Assembly: GCA_910589265.1 (NCBI GenBank)
Contig: CAJUTQ010000083.1
Span: forward strand, 7,311-71,310
Direction: 5' to 3'
From: an uncultured Lachnospiraceae bacterium
Lineage (GTDB): Bacteria; Bacillota; Clostridia; Lachnospirales; Lachnospiraceae
DNA length: 64,000 bases
Translations under genes and position numbers: made by a program
Notes under the pieces: generated by a model
Database searches by the model: none
What the model saw: only the letters and a program-made list of their open reading frames with translations
Told to the model about the DNA's origin: nothing
Shown here: in pieces, positions 8,106 through 16,748 of the stretch
Layout of the letters: every line of letters starts with the position of its first letter
How positions within the stretch are numbered: position 1 is the stretch's first letter

Positions 8106-9788
8106 ATGGAGTGGCTTATATTTTTATCCCTTCTCATTTGTGGACTGATGATTTTCTTTATAAGAGGTATCCTTGAAGAGAAAAAAAAGGAAAAAGAGTT
8201 TTTACGTCAGCTAAAAGAAAACTATGGAAAGAATCCAGACAGGGAATATGAATTCCAGGAATACGAAGTCATTAGCCGGTATTATAAAACCCGCCATCAA
8301 GAGGGATTTACAGTAGACGATATTACATGGGAAGATTTGGGAATGGATTTCCTTTACAAATCCATGAACTATACTATGTCTTCTGCTGGAGATGAATACT
8401 TTTATTATCTCCTTAGAACCCCTGTCTTCTCTATGAAAGAGCTAAAAGAGAGAGAGAGGCTCATTTCTTACTTTATGGAAAAGGAAGAGGAAAGAAGGAT
8501 TCTCCAAAATAAATTTCACAAAATGGGGCGGACAAAAAAAGCCTCTATAACAGATTATATGAACTGGCTAGAAAATGTACAAGAGGAAGGAAACTTAGGC
8601 CATTATACGGCCTCTATCCTTCTTGTAATCTCCTTGATGATAATGGCCTTTTCTCCCTCCATTGGTGTGCTATTGTTTATTGGGGTTGTTTCCTTTAATA
8701 TAAAAACATATTTAACAAGAAAAGGAGAGATTGGCCCTTATCTTGTAACCTTTGCATACATTCTTAGGATGCTAAAGGAGATAGAAGAATTTCAGTCTTT
8801 AACTATTCCAGGATGTGAGCATTATTTGGAACGAATGATGGAAGCAAGAAGGAAGTTTCAAAAATTTCAGAAAGGTTCTTATATTTTGATGAGTTCTGGA
8901 AAGCCTACAGGAAGTATATTGGAAATCCCTCTGGAATATATGAGAATGTTTTTGCATATAGACTTGATAAAGTTTAATAAAATGTTAAAACAGTTAAAAA
9001 GTCTCCGAGGAGAAGTGGAGGAAATTTTATTTATTATTGGCTATTTAGAAAGTATGATAAGTATTGGGGCTTTTCGTAAGTCTCTTCCCTACTATACGGT
9101 TCCTCAATTTTCCAAAGAGCTTCATATTCATTGTGAAGGTTTAGCTCATCCCTTATTAGAAAATCCTGTTAGCTGTTCTTTAAAAGAGGAGAGGGGAGTT
9201 CTCGTCACAGGATCCAATGCATCAGGGAAATCAACTTTTTTAAAAGCAGTAGCTGTGAACATACTGTTGGCCCAAACAATCCATACAGTGTATGCCAATT
9301 ATTATGAAGGAGCTTTTGTGCGTCTTTATTCTTCTATGTCTTTAAGAGACAATTTATTATCAGGGGAAAGCTATTATATGGCAGAAATTAAGGCGTTAAA
9401 ACGAATATTAGATGCCTCTAAAAAAGAAGCTGAGCCACCGGTGTTCTGTTTTGTGGATGAAGTACTTCGAGGAACGAACACAATAGAGAGAATTGCCGCC
9501 TCCTCAAAAATATTAAAAACTTTAACTTCAGAGAGAAGTCTTTGCTTTGCGGCAACTCATGATGTGGAACTTACGTATATTTTAGAATCTATTTATACGA
9601 ATTATCATTTTGAGGAGGAAGTCAGGAAAGAAGATATTTATTTTTCTTATGAACTTCATAAGGGAAGGGCAATGACAAGAAATGCCATTAAGCTTCTTAA
9701 AATTATGGGTTATGAGAATAATCTTGTACAGGAGGCGGAAGAACTGGCCAGCCATTTTATAGAAAAAGGGTATTGGGAATCCGTATGA
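8106..9788 (+). CDS. membrane-anchored MutS-like ATPase
   Basis: 560 residues with the C-terminal MutS-type ATPase: Walker A GSNASGKST near residue 370, FCFVDEVLRGTN as Walker B, and AATHDVEL. An N-terminal membrane segment (LIFLSLLICGLMIFFIRG) and two more hydrophobic segments near residues 165-205 replace the mismatch-binding domains of MutS. Proteins of this shape are common in clostridia, with no settled function; it should not be read as the mismatch-repair protein. It sits between the MBL-fold gene and rnhA. Confidence 0.8.
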   Translation: MEWLIFLSLLICGLMIFFIRGILEEKKKEKEFLRQLKENYGKNPDREYEFQEYEVISRYYKTRHQEGFTVDDITWEDLGMDFLYKSMNYTMSSAGDEYFYYLLRTPVFSMKELKERERLISYFMEKEEERRILQNKFHKMGRTKKASITDYMNWLENVQEEGNLGHYTASILLVISLMIMAFSPSIGVLLFIGVVSFNIKTYLTRKGEIGPYLVTFAYILRMLKEIEEFQSLTIPGCEHYLERMMEARRKFQKFQKGSYILMSSGKPTGSILEIPLEYMRMFLHIDLIKFNKMLKQLKSLRGEVEEILFIIGYLESMISIGAFRKSLPYYTVPQFSKELHIHCEGLAHPLLENPVSCSLKEERGVLVTGSNASGKSTFLKAVAVNILLAQTIHTVYANYYEGAFVRLYSSMSLRDNLLSGESYYMAEIKALKRILDASKKEAEPPVFCFVDEVLRGTNTIERIAASSKILKTLTSERSLCFAATHDVELTYILESIYTNYHFEEEVRKEDIYFSYELHKGRAMTRNAIKLLKIMGYENNLVQEAEELASHFIEKGYWESV

Positions 9789-9823
9789 TTTTATATAAGT
9801 GACAGGAAAAGTGAGGAAGGGAC

Positions 9824-10297
9824 ATGAAAGTAACAATATATACAGATGGGTCTGCCAGAGGAAATCCAGAAGGGCCAGGAGGATATGGAACAATTGTGCA
9901 TTACGTAGATCCAAAAGGGGAACTTCATGAAAGAGAGTTTTTTGCAGGATATAAGAAAACAACAAATAACCGCATGGAGCTTATGGCAGCCATTGTAGGT
10001 TTAGAAGCATTGACAAAGCCTTGTGAGGTAGAGCTTATTTCTGATTCTAAGTATGTCACAGACGCTTTTAACCAGCGCTGGATAGAGGGATGGCAGAAAA
10101 GGGGATGGAAGGGCAGTGCAGGAAGAGCAGTGAAAAATATAGACTTATGGCAAAGGCTTTTGAAAGCAATGGAACCCCATCAGGTAACTTTTATATGGGT
10201 AAAAGGACATGCTGGCCATTTGGAAAATGAACGATGCGATAAGCTAGCCACTTCAGCGGCGGATGGAGATAACTTATTAGAGGATGTTGTTGTTTAA
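9824..10297 (+). CDS. rnhA: ribonuclease HI
   Basis: Cleaves the RNA strand of RNA-DNA hybrids. The 157-residue product has the full catalytic set: Asp8 in YTDGSARGNP, Glu52 in NNRMELMAAI, Asp74 in LISDSKYV and the late KGHAGHLENERCD with His and Asp. The length fits the short E. coli-type enzyme with a basic handle (KRGWKGS). RBS GAGGAAGGGAC precedes the ATG. Confidence 0.95.
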   Translation: MKVTIYTDGSARGNPEGPGGYGTIVHYVDPKGELHEREFFAGYKKTTNNRMELMAAIVGLEALTKPCEVELISDSKYVTDAFNQRWIEGWQKRGWKGSAGRAVKNIDLWQRLLKAMEPHQVTFIWVKGHAGHLENERCDKLATSAADGDNLLEDVVV

Positions 10298-10337
10298 CTA
10301 TGGTGAAAAGCGAATAGGGAAGGACAGAAGAAAAAAC

Positions 10338-10366
10338 TTGAAAATATAGTAGAGATATGGTAAAAT
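10338..10366 (+). promoter_or_regulatory. sigma-A promoter of the small membrane protein/trkA unit
   Basis: TTGAAA at 10338-10343, 17-base spacer ending in TGG, TAAAAT at 10361-10366. This is one of the best promoter matches in the window and lies 48 bases before the small ORF at 10415. Confidence 0.7.
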
Positions 10367-10414
10367 AATTAATATGAAAATGAAAAAAGGAAGAAATAAA
10401 GGACAGGTGAGAAT

Positions 10415-10546
10415 ATGCAGAATGTAATTGCATTTATTAACCAATGGTTAAGCTATTTTTTAGTATATGTTATATTTGGAGTTGCAGCTGTAGCAGCTGT
10501 AATGATTGGAAAAGGGCTAAGAGAAAAACAGGATGCAAAAAATTAG
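10415..10546 (+). CDS. 43-residue single-pass membrane protein
   Basis: A small gene of 43 codons. It is preceded by AAAGGACAGGTGAGAAT and a strong promoter at 10338-10366. The protein starts MQNVIAFINQWLS, has one membrane helix (about residues 12-34, Ala/Val-rich) and a charged tail GKGLREKQDAKN. No family recognised. It lies 139 bases ahead of a TrkA-type potassium regulator with no TrkH channel gene in the window, so a role in membrane transport is possible but is only inference from position. Confidence 0.6.
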   Translation: MQNVIAFINQWLSYFLVYVIFGVAAVAAVMIGKGLREKQDAKN

Positions 10547-10685
10547 TTACAAATCCAGCATTTTTTAATTTATGGAAAAAAAGAGAGAGAAAGACAGTGT
10601 TCATGTTTATGATTCATAAGTATGGGCACTTTTCTATATTTATGGAAATGAAAACCTTTTGTAGGCAATAGATGGGAGGAGAGGG

Positions 10686-11336
10686 ATGAAATCCATACTC
10701 ATTATAGGACTGGGAAAGTTTGGACATCATTTATGCCGAAACTTAGCAGATTTGGGAAATGAGATTATGATTGTGGATAACAAGGAAGAGAACCTAGAAG
10801 ATTTACTTTCCTATGCCACAAGTGCGAAAATTGGAGATTGTACGAATGAGGATGTTTTAAAAAGTTTAGGAGTGGGTAATTTTGACCTTTGTTTTGTATG
10901 TATTGGGACAAACTTCCAGAGCAGTTTAGAAGTGACCAGTCTTTTAAAGGAAATGGGAGCTTCTTATGTGATTAGCAAAGCCAATAGAGATATACATGCA
11001 AAATTTCTTCTAAAAAATGGAGCAGATGAAGTAATCTATCCAGATAGAGATATTGCAGAACGCCTTGCCATGCGCCACAGCGCCAATCACATTTTTGATT
11101 ATATAGAAATTACAGACAGTTATGCAGTTTATGAGATTTCTCCCCTTCCTGCTTGGATTGGAAAGACTATCAAGGATGTAAATTTACGAGCCAATTATCA
11201 TATGAACATTATAGGAATTAAAAGAGGGGAGACCGTGGACTTTTTACCTATGGCTGACAAAGTATTTCAGAAGGAAGAACATTTGATGGTTGTTGGAAGA
11301 AAAGAGGATATAGAACCTTTATTGAAAAAATGGTAA
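10686..11336 (+). CDS. TrkA/KtrA-type potassium uptake regulatory protein
   Basis: Cytoplasmic RCK subunit of 216 residues that gates a Trk/Ktr potassium channel through nucleotide binding. The RCK_N Rossmann motif is IIGLGKFGHHL with acidic VDNKEENL, followed by GDCTNEDVL. An RCK_C domain occupies about residues 135-216. The size is that of a single-RCK KtrA rather than double TrkA. Its channel partner is not next to it; the only nearby membrane protein is the 43-residue one upstream. It is 20 bases before the aminotransferase gene. Confidence 0.87.
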   Translation: MKSILIIGLGKFGHHLCRNLADLGNEIMIVDNKEENLEDLLSYATSAKIGDCTNEDVLKSLGVGNFDLCFVCIGTNFQSSLEVTSLLKEMGASYVISKANRDIHAKFLLKNGADEVIYPDRDIAERLAMRHSANHIFDYIEITDSYAVYEISPLPAWIGKTIKDVNLRANYHMNIIGIKRGETVDFLPMADKVFQKEEHLMVVGRKEDIEPLLKKW

Positions 11337-11356
11337 GAAAAGGGGAGAGATAGGAA

Positions 11357-12526
11357 ATGAATCTTCAGCTGGCAAATAGAATGGCAGATTATAAGGAAGG
11401 AATTTTTCAATTATTAGATAAAAAAAAGGAAGAGCGTCTTAAGGCGGGTAAAAAAGTATATAATTTGTCTGTAGGAACTCCAGATTTTTCCCCAGCATCC
11501 CATATTATGGACGCTCTTTTAGAAAGTGCAAAAGAGCCAGGAAATTATCGATATTCATTAAAAGATAGAGACGAATTAATAAAAGGGGTACAGTATCGGT
11601 ATGAAAAAAGATATCATGTTGAGCTTGCCTTAGATGAAATTACAAGTGTTTATGGTACCCAGGAAGGAATCGCCCATATTGCTTTTACTCTTTGCAATCC
11701 AAAGGATGTTGTTTTAGTTCCAGATCCAGGCTATCCAGTCTTTTCCATTGGCCCCTCTTTGGCAGGGGTAGAAATTGTCACCTATCCTCTAAGAGAGGAA
11801 AATAACTATCTTCCTCGTTTAGAAGATATACAAGAAGAGACGTTAAAAAGAGCGAAGATGATGATCGTTTCTTATCCTTTGAATCCTGTCTGTGCAGCAG
11901 CTCCAAGAGAATTTTACGAAGAATTAGTAGCTTTTGCTAAAGAAAAGGAAATCATAATTGTACATGATAATGCATATTCGGATATCATTTATGATAACAG
12001 AGAGGGAATTTCTTTTTTGTCTATAGATGGGGCTAAGGAGGTGGGGGTAGAATTTTATTCTCTGTCAAAGTCCTTTAATTTGACAGGAGCAAGAATTTCT
12101 TTTCTAGTTGGCAATGCTCAAATTGTATCTGCCTTAAAAAAGTTTCGTTCTCAAATAGACTATGGAATTTTCACACCGATTCAAAAGGCTGCTGTGGCTG
12201 CCCTGACAGGACCTGATCAATGGGTAAAAGACCAATGCAGGGAATATGAGAGAAGAAGAGACACCCTTTGCAAAGGGTTTAGGAACATAGGGTGGAATGT
12301 GCCTGACAGCCAAGGGACAATGTTTGTCTGGGCGCCTATTCCCAAAGGATTTGACAGCTCTATTCATTTTGCTATGGAGCTTTTGGATAGAACAGGAGTT
12401 TTATGTACACCAGGAAGTAGTTTTGGAACTTTAGGGGAAGGTTATGTACGCTTCGCCCTTGTTTTGGACGTACCTCTTTTAGAAGAGCTGATACAAGAGG
12501 TAAAAGAGTGGGGCATTCTTTGGTAA
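11357..12526 (+). CDS. class I/II PLP-dependent aminotransferase
   Basis: Fold-type I aminotransferase, 389 residues, cytoplasmic. Visible are SVGTPDFSP, GTQEGIAHIAF, VPDPGYPVF, SYPLNPVCAAAP, HDNAYSDIIYD and the PLP lysine in YSLSKSFNLTGAR, with the substrate-carboxylate Arg in GEGYVRFAL near the end. The sequence resembles the LL-diaminopimelate/alanine aminotransferase branch, but the substrate is not fixed by these motifs. GGGGAGAT RBS. It ends before the NrdR-box region and has no clear terminator. Confidence 0.85.
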   Translation: MNLQLANRMADYKEGIFQLLDKKKEERLKAGKKVYNLSVGTPDFSPASHIMDALLESAKEPGNYRYSLKDRDELIKGVQYRYEKRYHVELALDEITSVYGTQEGIAHIAFTLCNPKDVVLVPDPGYPVFSIGPSLAGVEIVTYPLREENNYLPRLEDIQEETLKRAKMMIVSYPLNPVCAAAPREFYEELVAFAKEKEIIIVHDNAYSDIIYDNREGISFLSIDGAKEVGVEFYSLSKSFNLTGARISFLVGNAQIVSALKKFRSQIDYGIFTPIQKAAVAALTGPDQWVKDQCREYERRRDTLCKGFRNIGWNVPDSQGTMFVWAPIPKGFDSSIHFAMELLDRTGVLCTPGSSFGTLGEGYVRFALVLDVPLLEELIQEVKEWGILW

Positions 12527-12568
12527 ATGTTTCTTGACTTTTCCCCCGTCTATTGTTAATATCTATTT

Positions 12569-12625
12569 ACACACTATATATAGTTGATAATACATAAATT
12601 TAGGCATAAATACACTATATATAGC
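12569..12625 (+). promoter_or_regulatory. pair of NrdR boxes
   Basis: Two copies of the core ACACTATATATAG: one in 12569-12584 (ending GT), one in 12609-12625 (ending GC). They match the known NrdR consensus acaCwAtATaTwGtgt. Equivalent positions are 41 bases apart, four helical turns, rather than the usual roughly three turns. A TTGTTA about 16 bases upstream of the TATATA in box 1 suggests that this box covers the -10 element. ATP-cone repressor NrdR would shut off nrdD-nrdG-dut when dATP is high. Confidence 0.85.
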
Positions 12626-12636
12626 AGGATAAGCAT

Positions 12637-14853
12637 ATGGTTATAAAGGCAAAAGGGGGAAAATCAAGAATGGATGTATTGGAGCTTCAAAAGGTAAAAA
12701 GAGATTTTTCGCTTGTATATCAAAGGAAAATCCCAATAAAGGTTTTGAAAAAAGATGGAAGCAGGGAGGCATTTCAAATACAAAAGGTAATAAACGCAGT
12801 GGGAAAATCTGCCTACAGGGCCATGACAGAATTGACCGAGGAAGAGAAGGAAAGGCTATGTCAGGGGGTCATAGAGAGAGTAGAAGAGCTGGAATACCAT
12901 GAGATCCCTATTGCCATGATGCATAATATTGTGGAAAGCACATTGGAGGAAGTAAAGCCTGCTGTGGCAAAAAGCTATCGGGACTATAGAAATTACAAGC
13001 AGGATTTTGTTCGTATGCTTGATGATGTTTATAAAAAGAGTCAGTCCATTATGTACATAGGCGACAAGGAAAATTCCAATGCAGACAGTGCCCTTGTTTC
13101 TACAAAGAGAAGCCTTATTTTTAACCAGCTCAATAAACAATTATATGAGAAGTTTTTCATGACTGCCGAGGAAATCCAGGCGTGTAGAGATGGATATCTA
13201 TATGTCCATGATATGTCTTCCAGAAGGGATACGATGAACTGCTGTCTTTTTGATATAAAAAATGTCCTTACTGGAGGCTTTGAAATGGGAAACATGTGGT
13301 ATAATGAGCCAAAAACTTTGGATGTTGCCTTTGACGTTATAGGAGATATTGTATTAAGCGCTGCAAGTCAGCAGTATGGGGGATTTACTGTCCCAAGCGT
13401 GGAACTGATTTTAGAACCTTATGGTGAAAAGTCTTATAAAAAATATGTGGATAAATACAGAACAATAGGAATTGATAAAGAGAAAGCAGAGGAAATTGCT
13501 TATCAAGATATTGTACGGGAATTTGAACAAGGATTTCAGGGGTGGGAATATAAGTTTAATACTGTGGCCAGCAGCAGAGGAGATTATCCTTTTATTACTG
13601 TAACAGCAGGAACAGGTACAGGAAGATTTGCGAAACTGGCAACAAGAAGTTTATTGAAAGTGAGACGGGAAGGCCAAGGAAAGAAAGGGTGTAAAAAACC
13701 CGTTCTTTTTCCTAAAATTGTATTTTTATATGATGAAAATCTCCATGGAGAAGGAAAACCTTTGGAAGATCTTTTTGAAGAAGGGATTTTGTGTTCTTCC
13801 AAAACGATGTATCCTGATTGGCTGAGCCTTACAGGAAAAGGATATATTTCCAGTATGTATGAAAAATATGGTCAAATCATATCGCCCATGGGATGTAGAG
13901 CTTTTTTGTCTCCTTGGTATAAAAGGGGAGGTATGTATCCTGCAGACGAAGAAGATACACCAGTTTTTGTTGGTAGATTTAACATAGGCGTAGTCTCTTT
14001 ACATCTTCCCATGATTTTGGCAAAGGCAAGAGAGGAAGGAAGGGACTTTTTTGAAACTTTGGACGAGTACTTGCAATTGATCCGACAGATACATATCCGT
14101 ACTTATGAGTATTTAGGGGAGATGAGAGCCTCCACAAATCCTCTTGCTTACTGTGAAGGAGGATTTTATGGGGGAAATTTAAAGCTTAGAGATAAAATTA
14201 AGCCTCTTTTAAAAGCTGCGACTGCCTCCTTTGGCATTACTGCTTTGCATGAACTGCAGGAATTGTATAATGGAAAGTCCTTGGTAGAAGATGGTAAGTT
14301 TGCCTTAAAAGTGCTGGAATATATTCATCAGCGGGTGACAGAGTTTAAAGAAGAGGACGGAAATTTATATGCGATTTATGCCACGCCAGCAGAAAATCTA
14401 TGTGGCCTCCAAGTAGAGCAGTTTCGAGCAAAATATGGGATTATAAAAGGGGTTTCTGACAGGCCCTATGTGAGCAATGGCTTTCACTGTCATGTATCAG
14501 AAAATATTTCTCCTATTGAAAAACAAGATTTAGAGGCTCGCTTTTGGGAGTTATGTAATGGAGGAAAAATACAATATGTAAAATATCCTATTGATTATAA
14601 CTTGACAGCAATTAAAACTCTTATACGAAGAGCAATGAATATGGGATTTTATGAAGGAGTAAATTTATCCCTATCTTATTGTGACGACTGTGGATATGAG
14701 GAATTGGAAATGGATATTTGTCCAAAGTGTGGAAGCCAGAATTTGACGAAAATTGACAGGATGAATGGATATTTGTCTTATTCAAGAGTTCATGGAGATA
14801 CTCGTTTAAACAGCGCAAAAATGGAAGAGATTAGGGAAAGGAAAAGCATGTAA
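12637..14853 (+). CDS. nrdD: anaerobic (class III) ribonucleoside-triphosphate reductase
   Basis: Glycyl-radical enzyme reducing NTPs to dNTPs without oxygen. An N-terminal ATP-cone (residues about 30-120, KVLKKDGSREAF) senses dATP/ATP, followed by the large NRDD domain. The C-terminus has a zinc ribbon, CDDC and CPKC about residues 682-698, and the radical glycine in RMNGYLSY (Gly711). Length 738 is normal. The ATG at 12670, behind GGGGGA, is an alternative start giving 727 residues. nrdG starts directly after its stop. Two NrdR boxes lie just upstream. Confidence 0.95.
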   Translation: MVIKAKGGKSRMDVLELQKVKRDFSLVYQRKIPIKVLKKDGSREAFQIQKVINAVGKSAYRAMTELTEEEKERLCQGVIERVEELEYHEIPIAMMHNIVESTLEEVKPAVAKSYRDYRNYKQDFVRMLDDVYKKSQSIMYIGDKENSNADSALVSTKRSLIFNQLNKQLYEKFFMTAEEIQACRDGYLYVHDMSSRRDTMNCCLFDIKNVLTGGFEMGNMWYNEPKTLDVAFDVIGDIVLSAASQQYGGFTVPSVELILEPYGEKSYKKYVDKYRTIGIDKEKAEEIAYQDIVREFEQGFQGWEYKFNTVASSRGDYPFITVTAGTGTGRFAKLATRSLLKVRREGQGKKGCKKPVLFPKIVFLYDENLHGEGKPLEDLFEEGILCSSKTMYPDWLSLTGKGYISSMYEKYGQIISPMGCRAFLSPWYKRGGMYPADEEDTPVFVGRFNIGVVSLHLPMILAKAREEGRDFFETLDEYLQLIRQIHIRTYEYLGEMRASTNPLAYCEGGFYGGNLKLRDKIKPLLKAATASFGITALHELQELYNGKSLVEDGKFALKVLEYIHQRVTEFKEEDGNLYAIYATPAENLCGLQVEQFRAKYGIIKGVSDRPYVSNGFHCHVSENISPIEKQDLEARFWELCNGGKIQYVKYPIDYNLTAIKTLIRRAMNMGFYEGVNLSLSYCDDCGYEELEMDICPKCGSQNLTKIDRMNGYLSYSRVHGDTRLNSAKMEEIRERKSM

Positions 14854-15375
14854 ATGAGGTATCACAATATTACAAAGGATGATATGCAAAATGGGGATGG
14901 ACTAAGAGTCGTTCTGTGGGTTGCAGGATGTTCCCATCATTGTAAAGGATGTCAAAATCCAATGACATGGGATCCTTTTGGGGGAATACCTTTTGACCAG
15001 GAGGCGAAAAGAGAGATATTTGAAGAATTGGAGAAGGATTATATTTCAGGGATAACATTTACAGGAGGGGATCCTCTCCATGAATGCAACAGAAGAGAGA
15101 TCCAAGAGCTGGCAGTTGAAATAAAAGAAAAATATCCAGAGAAGACCATATGGTTGTATACAGGAGATTGCTGGGAAGAACTACGCCATAACCCTTTTAT
15201 GGAATATGTGGACGTCCTGGTGGACGGTGAATTTAAGGAAGAAGAAAGGGATGTTAAACTCCTATGGAAGGGAAGTAAAAATCAGAGGGTTATTGATGTG
15301 AAGGCTTCTCTTTATAGAGAAGAAGGATGGGAGCCTATTTTCCACTGCGGGGAATATTACGAAAGAAAGGGATAG
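14854..15375 (+). CDS. nrdG: anaerobic ribonucleotide reductase activating protein
   Basis: Radical-SAM enzyme that installs the glycyl radical on NrdD. The 173-residue protein carries the iron-sulfur motif in VAGCSHHCKGC (Cys26, Cys30, Cys33), followed by a SAM-binding TFTGGDPL and a short TIM-type barrel. The ATG follows the nrdD TAA with no gap, so the two are translated together. Confidence 0.95.
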   Translation: MRYHNITKDDMQNGDGLRVVLWVAGCSHHCKGCQNPMTWDPFGGIPFDQEAKREIFEELEKDYISGITFTGGDPLHECNRREIQELAVEIKEKYPEKTIWLYTGDCWEELRHNPFMEYVDVLVDGEFKEEERDVKLLWKGSKNQRVIDVKASLYREEGWEPIFHCGEYYERKG

Positions 15376-15384
15376 GGAGAAAAG

Positions 15385-15912
15385 ATGCAGAGAGTTGGGA
15401 AATTCCATAAGGTAAGCTATGAGCAGTTTTTAAAAAATTGTCAGGAAATAGAACCAAAATGGGATGAAAATAAGGCAAAGAAACTATACGAGAGTATTTC
15501 TCTTCCCAAAAGAGCTACGAAAGGATCCGCTGGTTATGATTTTTATAGTCCAGAAGATTTTTCATTACGACCTGGGGAGACGAAATGGATTTTGACAGGA
15601 ATACGCGTAGAGATGGAAGAAAACTGGGTGCTAAAATGCTATCCCAGAAGTGGACTAGGCTCTCGGTACCGCCTTCAGTTAAATAATACTGTTGGAATTA
15701 TTGACAGCGATTATTTTTATTCAGATAACGAGGGGCATATTATGGCAAAGATGACAAATGATTCGAAAGAAGGAAAAAACGTTTCCATAGAACAAGGAAT
15801 GGCATTTATGCAAGGAATATTTACAGAATATGGAATTACAGTAGATGATGAGGCAAAAGAGGTGCGAAATGGCGGATTTGGAAGCACGACAAAGAAAGGT
15901 GGTTTTTCATGA
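15385..15912 (+). CDS. dut: dUTPase
   Basis: Trimeric-type dUTP diphosphatase of 175 residues, hydrolysing dUTP to dUMP, which prevents uracil in DNA and feeds dTMP synthesis. Family motifs appear in order: SAGYDFYSPEDF (1), PRSGLGSR (2), NTVGIIDSDY (3), EQGMAFMQGIF (4), and the P-loop-like NGGFGSTTKKGG (5). An N-terminal extension of about 45 residues precedes motif 1. It is the third gene behind the NrdR boxes, so dNTP production and dUTP removal would be controlled together. Its TGA overlaps the next ATG. Confidence 0.93.
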   Translation: MQRVGKFHKVSYEQFLKNCQEIEPKWDENKAKKLYESISLPKRATKGSAGYDFYSPEDFSLRPGETKWILTGIRVEMEENWVLKCYPRSGLGSRYRLQLNNTVGIIDSDYFYSDNEGHIMAKMTNDSKEGKNVSIEQGMAFMQGIFTEYGITVDDEAKEVRNGGFGSTTKKGGFS

Positions 15913-16661
15913 GACGAAAAAAAGGAAATGGAATAAAAATAGCAGCCTTTTTTCTTGTTTCTATCTTTACGATGGGTGTCATGGGAAAGGAAGTAAAGGG
16001 GAGCAGTCTTTCTTTGATACCTTCCAATGGACATATAGTAGCCATTGACCCAGGACATCAATCAAAAGGTATGTATGAGCAGGAGCCCATTGGTCCTGGC
16101 TCTTCTGTAAAAAAAGCCAAGGTTGCTTCTGGAACAAGGGGAATTGCCACAGGAAAGCCAGAATACGAGCTTACATTGGAAGTTGCAAAAAAGCTTCGAG
16201 ACGAGCTGATTCAAAGAGGATATGGGGTTGTTATGATAAGGGAAACACATGAGGTAGCTTTGAGCAACAAGGATAGGGCAGAGATTGCTAATGCATCCAA
16301 CGCTGAGATTTTTATAAGGCTTCATGGAAATGGCTCAGAGGACACAAGTCAGTCAGGAGTATTGACTCTAGGTCCTACGAAATTAAGCCCTTATATTCCT
16401 GCTCTTTATGAGGAGAGCAGCAGACTTTGTACAAATTTAGGTACCCAGTTATCTCTGGCAACGGGGGCAAAAAATAGGGGAATTTGGGAAACAGATACTA
16501 TGAGCGGCATTAATTGGTCTCTAAAGCCAGTATCTATTGTGGAGATGGGATTTATGACTAACCCATTGGAAGATAGTCTCATGGCTTCAGAAGAGTACCA
16601 AAAAAAGATGGCAACAGGTTTAGCCAATGGAGTGGATGCCTATTTTGCAATGACTCCATAA
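15909..16661 (+). CDS. cwlD: N-acetylmuramoyl-L-alanine amidase, CwlD-like
   Basis: Amidase_3 family enzyme, 250 residues, with one N-terminal membrane/signal segment (residues about 8-26). Zinc-site motifs are VAIDPGHQ, a glutamate in KPEYELTLEVAKKL, IRLHGNGS and the catalytic Glu in SIVEMGFMTNP. Length and build fit CwlD, which makes muramic-delta-lactam in the spore cortex, but a vegetative amidase cannot be excluded. It overlaps dut by four bases, while a GerA-type germination gene follows; the sporulation gene thus appears attached to a dNTP operon. Confidence 0.8.
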   Translation: MRRKKGNGIKIAAFFLVSIFTMGVMGKEVKGSSLSLIPSNGHIVAIDPGHQSKGMYEQEPIGPGSSVKKAKVASGTRGIATGKPEYELTLEVAKKLRDELIQRGYGVVMIRETHEVALSNKDRAEIANASNAEIFIRLHGNGSEDTSQSGVLTLGPTKLSPYIPALYEESSRLCTNLGTQLSLATGAKNRGIWETDTMSGINWSLKPVSIVEMGFMTNPLEDSLMASEEYQKKMATGLANGVDAYFAMTP

Positions 16662-16672
16662 AAAATGAATAA

Positions 16673-16742
16673 AAAAACTCCTTTTTGGCAGAATACTAAT
16701 GTATGGACACATAATATAGTATTGGTTGGAAAAGGAGTTTTT
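16673..16742 (+). promoter_or_regulatory. nested inverted repeat covering the GerA-type gene's ribosome site
   Basis: Perfect 13-base arms (16673-16685 and 16730-16742, core AACTCCTTTT) enclose perfect 7-base arms AATACTA (16692-16698) and TAGTATT (16717-16723). The right outer arm contains the AAAGGAG ribosome site (16731-16737) of the ATG at 16749 and ends in five T. It could act as terminator for nrdD-nrdG-dut-cwlD, as an RBS-masking hairpin, or both. CATAATA at 16710-16716 resembles a sigma-G -10 element. Confidence 0.6.
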
Positions 16743-16748
16743 ATAATT

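Noticed and set aside
8106..9788. Annotation as DNA mismatch-repair MutS
   Set aside because: Lacks the mismatch-recognition and clamp domains and has membrane segments.
10444..10671. 75-codon ORF overlapping the small membrane protein
   Set aside because: It is the wrong frame over a better ORF with promoter and ribosome site; Cys/Lys-rich and without a site of its own.
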